From the NCBI GenBank assembly GCA_934088535.1, contig CAKOJC010000008.1, positions 1 to 39,558 of the forward strand: DNA of 39,558 nt, in the 5' to 3' direction. The notes under the pieces were generated by a model, which did no database searches, was not told where the DNA came from, and worked only from the letters and a program-made list of their open reading frames with translations. The stretch comes from an uncultured Bacilli bacterium. Lineage in GTDB: Bacteria; Bacillota_I; Bacilli_A; RF39; UBA660. Positions 33,403 through 39,558 of the stretch are shown piece by piece (the first letter of the stretch is position 1; the number at the start of each line of letters is the position of its first letter). Both the position numbers and the translations under genes were made by a program.

Positions 33403-33411
33403 TGCTATAAT
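33403..33411 (+). promoter_or_regulatory. Extended -10 promoter of the 33437-35649 operon
   Basis: A perfect TGCTATAAT, just after trmB and 26 bases before the next ATG. Confidence 0.7.
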
Positions 33412-33436
33412 TTTAATGTAGTAGGAGACAAGAAAA

Positions 33437-34051
33437 ATGTATAAAAAGATAATAATCGTATTGTGTTTATTGCTATTTACTGGTTGTACTAATACATACT
33501 ATATGAACAATCTTTCTTATGAAGAAATTTTGAATAATGCAACTAGTGAAGCAAATGATCTACATAATACTAATAATAAAGGTTTTAAATATTTACTACC
33601 AAGTGGTTTTAATATAAGCAAAGACGATGGATTTAATCAGACTTTAATATCACAAAATAATATATATTACCTAAATATTGATATAGTAAGTCATTACTAT
33701 AAAAAAGGTTTAAATGAAACTAAAAATATAGATGATTATTACTTTTATTCTTTTGAAAAAAATGATATCGAGGGCTACCTAAGAATAAGAAAAAATAATG
33801 ATAAATTTTTTGTTGAGTTGTGTTATAATTATGCTATAATAGAAGTAGAGTTAGAAGAAAGTAAAATAAAGTATGCAGTTTCAAGAGGAATAACTATTCT
33901 AAACTCTATAAAGTATAATGATGTGGTAATAGAAAAACAGCTTAACGATAAAGATCAAGATACAAAAGAAACAGCATATAAAATACCAGAACCTAAAGAC
34001 AAAAATGAAAAGAAAAACGTTCTTGAGTATATGGATGAAAACGAAGAATAA
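33437..34051 (+). CDS. Lipoprotein of unknown function
   Basis: 204 residues with a lipoprotein signal: MYKKIIIVLCLLLFTGC, Cys17 in the lipobox LFTGC. The mature part is a small mixed fold (FKYLLPSGFNISKDDGFNQTLI, YYLNIDIVSHYYKK, GYLRIRKNNDKFFVELCYNYAIIEVE) followed by a charged tail. It would sit on the outer face of the membrane, matured by LspA. SD AGGAGA. It leads an operon with a coiled-coil cytoplasmic protein and two small membrane proteins, so a joint envelope role is possible. No named family is recognised. Confidence 0.85.
   Translation: MYKKIIIVLCLLLFTGCTNTYYMNNLSYEEILNNATSEANDLHNTNNKGFKYLLPSGFNISKDDGFNQTLISQNNIYYLNIDIVSHYYKKGLNETKNIDDYYFYSFEKNDIEGYLRIRKNNDKFFVELCYNYAIIEVELEESKIKYAVSRGITILNSIKYNDVVIEKQLNDKDQDTKETAYKIPEPKDKNEKKNVLEYMDENEE
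33821..33840 (+). promoter_or_regulatory. Two tandem extended -10 motifs inside the lipoprotein gene
   Basis: TGTTATAAT (33821-33829) and TGCTATAAT (33832-33840) are both perfect; they fall in codons for CYNYAII. They could drive the downstream genes from 34069. The reading frame alone does not require both. Confidence 0.4.
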
Positions 34052-34068
34052 AAGAAAGAGGTGCAATT

Positions 34069-34932
34069 GTGAAGCTTTTGAATAAACTTAAAAATATATT
34101 CTATGACGAAGAAATTATAGATGAGCCAGAAACAGAAATAAAAAAAGTAGATAAAGTAGTAAAAAAAGAAGTTGAGGAAAAACCTAGGGTAGAAGAAATA
34201 AAAATAACTAGGGAAGAACCAAAACGAGAAGTAGAGGAAGTTAAAAGAGTAGTTGAAGAACCAAAGAAAGAAAATAATAACTTCAGTGAAAGAGAATTAT
34301 TTAGAAGCGAAAGAACATTCAATTTTACAGAATTTGATGATGATGAGGTTGATTTACCACCAAGAAGAAGTGTACTTAATCCTGAACCTAAAGTAACTAA
34401 GAGACAAGAAGTACAAAAACCTGCAATACCAGAACAGCCAAAAATTTTTAAACCAAGTCCTATTATTTCACCAATTTATGGAATACTAGATAAAGACTAT
34501 AAAAAAGATGAAGTTGTAACTAAAACAGTAACTAAAACAGAAGAACCAGTTATAAAAGATTCAGCAAGTACATATGATACTGTTAGAAGAAAAGCATATG
34601 GTACACTTGAAGATGAATTAGAAGATACACTAAATTCAATGAATAAATTAACTCCAGAAGTAATAAGCAACGAAATAAATAAAATAGATGAATCAGTTAA
34701 TGAACTAGATAAAAAAACAAGCAAAATAGAAGACATAATTAGTAAGATTGAAAGTACTACTTCTGATGTTTCAGTAGGAGAGTTAGAAGATAAAATGAAA
34801 CTTGAACACTTCGATGATACTGATGATGAAGAAGATGGTAATAGTGAAATAGAAAAAACTATGACTAATAGTACTTTAGAGCATGATCTATTTAATTTAA
34901 TAGATTCAATGTATGATGATAAGGAGGATTAG
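34069..34932 (+). CDS. Acidic cytoplasmic protein with a conserved SPIYG-type linear motif, function unknown
   Basis: 287 residues, largely charged and low complexity (long Lys/Glu/Val stretch at 20-70). An ordered segment PKIFKPSPIISPIYGILDKDY (about 125-145) and later RRKAYGTLEDELEDTL look like conserved interaction motifs found in proteins of other low-GC Bacillota; residues 195-235 form a coiled coil. No membrane segment. GTG start with SD AGAGGTG. It lies between a lipoprotein and a membrane protein, so it may be a cytoplasmic scaffold at the envelope. Confidence 0.82.
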   Translation: MKLLNKLKNIFYDEEIIDEPETEIKKVDKVVKKEVEEKPRVEEIKITREEPKREVEEVKRVVEEPKKENNNFSERELFRSERTFNFTEFDDDEVDLPPRRSVLNPEPKVTKRQEVQKPAIPEQPKIFKPSPIISPIYGILDKDYKKDEVVTKTVTKTEEPVIKDSASTYDTVRRKAYGTLEDELEDTLNSMNKLTPEVISNEINKIDESVNELDKKTSKIEDIISKIESTTSDVSVGELEDKMKLEHFDDTDDEEDGNSEIEKTMTNSTLEHDLFNLIDSMYDDKED

Positions 34933-34934
34933 AA

Positions 34935-35228
34935 ATGAGTTTAGCAGAAGCACTACCTATAGTAATTTACTTTTTATTAATAGTACTTCTAGTTGTAGCA
35001 ATATGGATTGGTATCAAACTAATTATCACAATGAATAAAGTTGATGATATATTAGAAGATATTTCAGAAAAGGCAAAATCATTAGATAAGTTATTTAATA
35101 TTATTGATTTCGCTACTGATAGAGTATCCATGGTAAGTGATACAGTAATTAATTTTGTATCAAGTGCATTTAGTAAAATATTTAAAAAAAGAAATACAAA
35201 GAAAGTGAAGGTTGATGACGATGAATAA
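34935..35228 (+). CDS. Small membrane protein, DUF948-like
   Basis: 97 residues: one N-terminal membrane helix (about 6-32, IVIYFLLIVLLVVAIWIGIKL), then an amphipathic helix (NKVDDILEDISEKAKSLDKL) and a basic-acidic end. This is the DUF948 layout, whose members often precede YtxH-type genes as here. SD AAGGAGG. The 3' end overlaps the next gene by 8 bases. Confidence 0.85.
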   Translation: MSLAEALPIVIYFLLIVLLVVAIWIGIKLIITMNKVDDILEDISEKAKSLDKLFNIIDFATDRVSMVSDTVINFVSSAFSKIFKKRNTKKVKVDDDE

Positions 35229-35649
35229 AGAAAGAAAAGGCGGATTTGGAAAATTCGTAGGAGGATTAGCAATCGGTGCTGGATTAGGTTTATTATTTGC
35301 TCCAGATAAAGGAAAAAATACTAGAAAAGTTCTTAAAAAGAAAGTTGACGAACTACTAGATAAACTAAGAGAAGTAGATTTAGACGAAGTAAAAGATGAA
35401 TTATTATTTAAAGCAGAAACACTTCAAGCAGAACTTGCTTCATTAGACAAAGAAAAAGCTAAAGACTTAGCTTTAGAACAAGCTCAAAAAATAAGAGAAA
35501 AAGCTGAAGAACTTTATAAATATGCTATTGAAAAAAGTACTCCAGTAGTTGAAAAAGCAGCTGACGAAGTAAGAAAACAAGCTTTAAAAGTTGTTAAAGA
35601 AATTCAAGAAAAATTAGAAGAAGATAATAAATCTAAAAAAAATAAATAA
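35221..35649 (+). CDS. YtxH-domain protein
   Basis: 142 residues. GGFGKFVGGLAIGAGLGLLFAPDKGKNTRK is the YtxH signature with a short membrane-associated Gly-rich helix; the rest is a long charged helix with repeated Lys/Glu pairs. YtxH proteins are stress-linked in Bacillus, with no known reaction. ATG 35221 is preferred over 35215 by spacing from GAAGGT. It ends the operon, followed by a terminator. Confidence 0.88.
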   Translation: MNKERKGGFGKFVGGLAIGAGLGLLFAPDKGKNTRKVLKKKVDELLDKLREVDLDEVKDELLFKAETLQAELASLDKEKAKDLALEQAQKIREKAEELYKYAIEKSTPVVEKAADEVRKQALKVVKEIQEKLEEDNKSKKNK

Positions 35650-35656
35650 TTAAAAT

Positions 35657-35690
35657 AAAAATATTGCTTAAAGCAATATTTTTTTATTCA
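35657..35690 (+). terminator. Bidirectional terminator between the YtxH gene and mscS
   Basis: AAAAATATTGCT (35657-35668) pairs with AGCAATATTTTT (35672-35683), loop TAA. The mscS stop codon lies at its edge. Confidence 0.9.
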
Positions 35691-36562
35691 TTAGAATATA
35701 ACTTTATCTTACCATTATTAGCTGATATAAGTATTTGATTCCATATTTCACTCTCAACATTTCTAACTTTCTTAGGATGAACTAAAAATCTCATAGTAAG
35801 TAATACATAATTATCAACTATTTTAGTGTAAATAATAGGATCTAATTTATTATAATAGATTCTATAATCTCCAGTAGCATTATCAAGCTGTCTTTCCATC
35901 TTATTAGGAATAGATGATACTACATGATTGTTTTTAATAATTCTATAAAGTTCTTTTTTAGTTTTTATAACATTACTATCAATAGGTACTTTAATAGACA
36001 TTTCCTTCCATATATATTTAAATGCTTTAGAATAATTCTTTAAATACTCTGTAAATATCTTTGATGCAGGTACTTGAATAATAATACCAGTACTTTGTTC
36101 ACCTTCATCTTCACCACGTACTTCAAGAATTTCAAAAGATAAAATACTAATATTTATAACATCCCCAATAGAATTACCAATAGCAATTCTGTCTTCCACC
36201 TTAAATGGTTTAGCAACCTTTATATAAATACCAGAAAAGAAATTAACTACAATATCTCTAACAGCTAAGGTTAATGCCGCAGATATAACACTAATAAAAG
36301 TCAAAAAATCTTTAAAGTAATCTTGCCATATAAGAAAGAAACAAAGTATAGTTAAAATCGTACACATAAGTTTAACTCTCTTATTTAAATTATATTTCTT
36401 CTTATCATTAGGATTAAAACGATTATTAATAACCTCAATAATTTTATATATTAGTTTAAACACAAAGAATACAAATAAAGATTGAAATATTGACAAGATA
36501 TACTTTTCATCTAAAGAAGTAAAATTAGCTATATAAACTATTATTTTATTGATATATTTCAT
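35684..36562 (-). CDS. mscS: Small-conductance mechanosensitive channel
   Basis: 292 residues. Three or four membrane helices, then the MscS pore/beta region FISVISAALTLAVRDIVVNFFSGIYIKVAKPFKVEDRIAIGNSIGDVINI. It releases solutes when the membrane is stretched. The pore helix is bulkier than in E. coli MscS, as in many Gram-positive homologues. ATG 36562 with SD AAAGGATG is chosen; an upstream in-frame codon lies in the promoter. Confidence 0.9.
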   Translation of the reverse strand: MKYINKIIVYIANFTSLDEKYILSIFQSLFVFFVFKLIYKIIEVINNRFNPNDKKKYNLNKRVKLMCTILTILCFFLIWQDYFKDFLTFISVISAALTLAVRDIVVNFFSGIYIKVAKPFKVEDRIAIGNSIGDVINISILSFEILEVRGEDEGEQSTGIIIQVPASKIFTEYLKNYSKAFKYIWKEMSIKVPIDSNVIKTKKELYRIIKNNHVVSSIPNKMERQLDNATGDYRIYYNKLDPIIYTKIVDNYVLLTMRFLVHPKKVRNVESEIWNQILISANNGKIKLYSNE

Positions 36563-36600
36563 ATTATCATCCTTTCTACCTAAAATAAGCAGGTCAAAAT

Positions 36601-36609
36601 AATATAGCA
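36601..36609 (-). promoter_or_regulatory. mscS: Extended -10 promoter of mscS
   Basis: Minus strand TGCTATATT, 39 bases before the ATG. Confidence 0.6.
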
Positions 36610-36681
36610 TACATAATAAAAATCTTTAAGTTAAAAAATATATTTTTTTAAAATTTTACATAAAATGTGTAAACAAATCAA

Positions 36682-36710
36682 TTGATTAATATTTTTAATT
36701 GTGTTATAAT
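36682..36710 (+). promoter_or_regulatory. proS: Sigma-A promoter of the T-box leader
   Basis: TTGATT (36682-36687), 17 bases, TATAAT (36705-36710) with TG at 36702-36703: both a -35 and an extended -10. Confidence 0.85.
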
Positions 36711-36728
36711 CTATTCATAAATTTGCTT

Positions 36729-36900
36729 GAGGAATGTTATTAAATCCCTTTTTACAGTGATTCTAGGATAGTGAAAACTAGATAATATATTTATTAACTC
36801 CTACCTCTATATATGCAAAATCGGCTCAAAAAGTCGTTAAAAAAGAAAGATAAATAAAGGATGGTACCGTCATAATGACTCCTTGGTAACCATTCTTTTT
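36729..36900 (+). promoter_or_regulatory. T-box riboswitch, tRNA-Pro specific
   Basis: Stem I closes with GAGG (36729-36732) and CCTC (36804-36807). The inner stem GTTATTAAA (36736-36744) pairs with TTTATTAAC (36790-36798) with one mismatch. The internal loop TCCTA (36799-36803) exposes CCU, a Pro codon. Antiterminator: AAGGA/TCCTT and GTCA/TGAC with bulge TGGTACC (36862-36868); TGGT matches the ACCA end of tRNA-Pro. Competing terminator: GGATGGTACC (36859-36868) with GGTAACCATTC (36885-36895), then TTTTT. Confidence 0.92.
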
Positions 36901-36921
36901 ATTTTAGGAAGGAATAAAAAT

Positions 36922-38343
36922 ATGAAAAATGAAAAAATTACTGAAAGAAGTAAAGACTTTGCATCTTGGTATACAGATGTAGTAAAAGCTGCTCATTTAG
37001 CAGAATATTCAAATGTAAAAGGATTTATTATTTTTGAACCTAACGGGTATGCAATATGGGAAAATATTCAAAAAGTAATGGATAATATGTTTAAAGAATT
37101 AGGACATCAAAATGTTTATTTACCAGTTATGATACCAGAGAATTTACTTAAGAAAGAAGGAGAATTAGTAGAAGGATTTGCTCCAGAAGTGGCCTGGGTA
37201 ACAGAAGGTGGAAGTAATAAACTAGAAGAAAGATTAGCATTCCGACCTACAAGTGAATCATTATTTAGTGATTACTATAAGAATATAGTAAAAACATATA
37301 GAGATTTACCAAAATTATATAATCAATGGTGTAATGTAATTAGATGGGAAAAAGAAACAAGACCATTCTTAAGAAGTAGAGAATTCTTATGGCAAGAAGG
37401 ACACACTGTTCATGCTACCGAAAAGGAAGCAATGGAAGAAACAGATAGAATGTTAAACACATATAAAAGATTCTTTGAAGAATATCTTGCTATTCCAGTT
37501 GTAACAGGAAGAAAAACTGAGAAAGAAAAATTTGCAGGAGCAGAATATACTTTGACAGTAGAAGCAATGATGCAAAACGGAGTATGTCTTCAATCAGCAA
37601 CTAGTCACTACTTTGGACAAAAATTTGCTAAAGCATATGATGTAAAATTTGTAAATAAAGATAATAAATTTGAATATTGTTATCAAACATCATGGGGATC
37701 AACTACTAGAATGATAGGAGCATTAATAATGGTTCATGGAGATGATAAAGGTTTGGTATTACCACCAAAAATAGCTCCAAAACAAGTATGTATAGTACCT
37801 ATTAAAATGACTGATGAATTACTTGAAGTATGTAATAAATTAAATGATGAATTACATAAAAACAATATAACTTCATACATAGACACAACTGATAAGAGTG
37901 CAGGATTCAAATTCGCAGAAGCTGAAGTAAACGGTGTACCTGTAAGAATAGAAGTAGGTCCAAGGGATCTAGAAAATAATAAAGTAACTCTTGTTAGAAG
38001 AGACACAAGTGAAAAAAAACTTACAAATGTTGATGAAGTTTTAAATAATGTACAAAGATTATTAACTAATATTCAAGAAAATTTATATAACAAAGCACTT
38101 GAAAATACAAAGAGTAAAACATACGATGCTAAAACACTAAAAGATGTAGAAGAAATAATGAATAATCATCCAGGCTTCGTAAATGCATATTGGTGTGGAG
38201 ATCTTGAATGTGAATTAAAAATGAAAGAAATAAAAGGAACAAAATCAAGATGTATTGTAGAAACAAAAGACTACAAAGATGAAGTATGTGTAGTATGTGG
38301 TAAAAAAGCAAAACACAAAGTAGTTTGGGGTATACAATATTAA
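36922..38343 (+). CDS. proS: Prolyl-tRNA synthetase, archaeal/eukaryotic type
   Basis: 473 residues, without an INS editing domain. SKDFASWYTDVVKAAHLAEY is the start of this type; the core has LAFRPTSESLFSDYY, RWEKETRPFLRSREFLWQEGHT and QTSWGSTTRMIGALIMVHGDDKGLVLPP. The anticodon domain follows, then the diagnostic C-terminal zinc-like domain (WCGDLECE, DEVCVVCGKKA) ending in WGIQY. It makes Pro-tRNA. It is under a Pro T-box, unlike the bacterial-type enzyme at 26277. SD AGGAAGG before ATG 36922; an open frame upstream runs through the T-box and is not used. Confidence 0.96.
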   Translation: MKNEKITERSKDFASWYTDVVKAAHLAEYSNVKGFIIFEPNGYAIWENIQKVMDNMFKELGHQNVYLPVMIPENLLKKEGELVEGFAPEVAWVTEGGSNKLEERLAFRPTSESLFSDYYKNIVKTYRDLPKLYNQWCNVIRWEKETRPFLRSREFLWQEGHTVHATEKEAMEETDRMLNTYKRFFEEYLAIPVVTGRKTEKEKFAGAEYTLTVEAMMQNGVCLQSATSHYFGQKFAKAYDVKFVNKDNKFEYCYQTSWGSTTRMIGALIMVHGDDKGLVLPPKIAPKQVCIVPIKMTDELLEVCNKLNDELHKNNITSYIDTTDKSAGFKFAEAEVNGVPVRIEVGPRDLENNKVTLVRRDTSEKKLTNVDEVLNNVQRLLTNIQENLYNKALENTKSKTYDAKTLKDVEEIMNNHPGFVNAYWCGDLECELKMKEIKGTKSRCIVETKDYKDEVCVVCGKKAKHKVVWGIQY

Positions 38344-38410
38344 TTGTAAAGTAATATAATTTTAATATAGATTACACCTAATTTTCACATTAGCCAAATA
38401 TAATGATTAC

Positions 38411-38485
38411 ATAAGGTAGGTGGTAACTATAGAATAAAAACTGATAACGATTACGATGTTAACAAGCACCTTCGGGTGCTTTTTT
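38411..38485 (+). ncRNA. Possible short noncoding RNA after proS
   Basis: About 75 bases following a -10-like TATAAT (38399-38404) contain no coding frame and end in a strong GC-rich terminator. GGTAGGTGGTAAC and ACTGATAACGATTACG have more G and C than the flanks. No known RNA family is recognised, and the region may simply be the 3' tail of the proS mRNA. Confidence 0.3.
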
Positions 38486-38486
38486 A
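38464..38486 (+). terminator. Terminator with UUCG tetraloop
   Basis: AAGCACC (38464-38470) pairs with GGTGCTT (38475-38481), loop TTCG, then T residues. It is the only terminator after proS. Confidence 0.93.
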
Positions 38487-38508
38487 TATTGGCAAACCTA
38501 AAATTATA

Positions 38509-38517
38509 TGATAAAAT
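38509..38517 (+). promoter_or_regulatory. Extended -10 promoter of the zinc-ribbon protein gene
   Basis: TGATAAAAT, 25 bases before the ATG. Confidence 0.55.
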
Positions 38518-38542
38518 ATAATTATAATAGGAAGTGTATGAG

Positions 38543-39493
38543 ATGAATAAATGTGTAAATTGTGGAAATGACTTAATACCAGGAGATAAATTTTGTAGAA
38601 GATGTGGAACACCAATAAATAATCAAAATTCAAATCAAATGGTAAATAATAACATAAATTTTACGAACAATATAAATACACAATCGCCAAATAATACTGG
38701 ATTTAATAACCAATATAGAGGAAATTTCAACAATAATTTAAATAGTAACATCAACTATAATATGAACAATAATGCAGGAGCTGCTGTTCAAAGAAAAGAC
38801 AATTTAAGTAGTTTAATAATTATTATAGTAGTGCTTGTTATTGGAATATTATTTATACTATTTATACCTACAATAAATAAAACTGAGAATAATGATACAA
38901 TAGTTATAAAAGAAAATAACGATGTATCCAATAATAATACAAACACTCCTAATAATACCAATAACAATAATTCAAGTAGTAACCCAAATGTAAAAAAAGA
39001 TACAATAACCTTCAAAGGTGCTACTATAAATAAAAGATCAGACTATATATATACATATAATAGTCAATACTCAAGCAATATGTTATTAATTGAAAACAGT
39101 AATAGCGATGACGCACTTGTTATTGAAGGTATTTATAAAACGTCTATTTCTGATATTAACTCAAAAACATCATTGATAAAAAAACAATATGCTAACTCAG
39201 GATATCAAACAGGATCAGCTAAATATACAACATATAAAAATAGAAAGATTTATACAATAGAAATAAGCCAAAATAGTTATAAAATGCTAGCCGGATATTA
39301 TGAAATAGATTCTGGTGTAGTAGCAAGTTTTGTATTATATGATAAAAATTACACAAGATATAATTATGATGGCTATGCATTTTTAGCAAATGTTTTTGAT
39401 AAAGTAAGCGTATCTTCATCAGTAAAAAATGGAACAACATACGAAATTAGGGGAGATTTCACACAAATTGTTCATAATTTATTGACAAAATAA
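38543..39493 (+). CDS. Zinc-ribbon membrane protein with an outer domain, function unknown
   Basis: 316 residues. A zinc ribbon at 1-25 (CVNCGN and CRRCGTP), an Asn-rich linker, one membrane helix (about 87-108), a second Asn/Thr-rich stretch, and an outer domain about 155-316 with repeated Tyr/Ser strands. This 'zinc_ribbon_2 + membrane helix + outer domain' layout is common in Bacillota and has no assigned role. ATG 38543 is served by AGGAAG; GTG 38534 overlaps that SD. Confidence 0.85.
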   Translation: MNKCVNCGNDLIPGDKFCRRCGTPINNQNSNQMVNNNINFTNNINTQSPNNTGFNNQYRGNFNNNLNSNINYNMNNNAGAAVQRKDNLSSLIIIIVVLVIGILFILFIPTINKTENNDTIVIKENNDVSNNNTNTPNNTNNNNSSSNPNVKKDTITFKGATINKRSDYIYTYNSQYSSNMLLIENSNSDDALVIEGIYKTSISDINSKTSLIKKQYANSGYQTGSAKYTTYKNRKIYTIEISQNSYKMLAGYYEIDSGVVASFVLYDKNYTRYNYDGYAFLANVFDKVSVSSSVKNGTTYEIRGDFTQIVHNLLTK

Positions 39494-39510
39494 TAATATT
39501 AATATATAAT
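39482..39510 (+). promoter_or_regulatory. Perfect sigma-A promoter leading out of the window
   Basis: TTGACA (39482-39487), 17 bases, TATAAT (39505-39510): full consensus. TTGACA overlaps the last codons of the zinc-ribbon gene. The transcript would start near 39517; no gene start is seen before the window ends. Confidence 0.85.
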
Positions 39511-39558
39511 CAATATCGTTGAAAAAGAAAGAAAGAGAGCCACTCTTCACCAGATGTA

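Noticed and set aside
1..39558. tRNA genes, CRISPR arrays, insertion sequences, attachment sites, replication origin
   Set aside because: No T-loop GGTTCGA-type motif with a cloverleaf, no spaced direct repeats, no transposase or integrase, and no DnaA-box cluster were found by eye.

Overview
The window is AT-rich chromosomal DNA from a spore-forming member of the Bacillota, most likely a Bacilli-type lineage of uncultured gut bacteria. The evidence is AGA/ATA-dominated codon use, SD-led genes, a T-box leader, a Pro-specific aminoacyl-tRNA synthetase set, LexA, RpoD next to TrmK, and the sporulation genes spoIIGA, sigE, sigG and a ymxH-type gene. TGA is a true stop (arcA ends on it), so this is not the mycoplasma code. 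No tRNA, rRNA, CRISPR array, insertion sequence or phage gene was seen. The species cannot be named from the sequence alone.

Layout. 1-5036: housekeeping block (3' end of rpoD, trmK, a cyclophilin lipoprotein, folD, convergent rpsD with a structured leader, a membrane protein, murB, and a small rpmB on the minus strand). 5106-7490: an unknown protein, then spoIIGA-sigE preceded by a perfect Spo0A box. 7521-11601: three genes of unknown function (two large membrane/surface proteins and one small protein) sitting between sigE and sigG, which are normally adjacent. 11602-13172: sigG with a composite promoter/hairpin/RBS element, ymxH-like gene, lspA. 13141-16378: rluD, tspO-like, rhomboid protease, lexA. 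16632-19567: a secreted VWA/papain-like protein and a frameshifted small gene. 19564-24285: class B PBP, lemA, TPM-domain protein, membrane-anchored HTH regulator. 24313-28709: type IV pilus-type ATPase divergent from a prepilin-proS-secreted protein operon. 28746-32439: arginine deiminase pathway with arcC fused in frame to a YfcC-type transporter. 32443-35683: a possible late-sporulation small protein divergent from trmB, then a lipoprotein / coiled-coil / DUF948-like / YtxH-like operon. 35684-39558: mscS, a T-box-controlled second (archaeal/eukaryotic-type) prolyl-tRNA synthetase, a possible small RNA, a zinc-ribbon membrane protein, and a perfect sigma-A promoter leading out of the window.

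How genes work together. SpoIIGA processes pro-sigma-E; sigma-E and sigma-G are the successive mother-cell and forespore factors. Here the sigG start is built so that read-through RNA would hide its own ribosome-binding site, while a sigma-G-type promoter inside the same hairpin would make a transcript with the site free. ArcA, ArcC and the fused antiporter would run arginine import, deimination and ATP production. Two ProRS enzymes of different evolutionary types coexist; only the archaeal-type one is under a tRNA-Pro T-box.

Most vegetative promoters seen share a TGnTATAAT-like extended -10 box, often with a poor -35 box. Intrinsic terminators are frequent, and many serve both strands between convergent genes.
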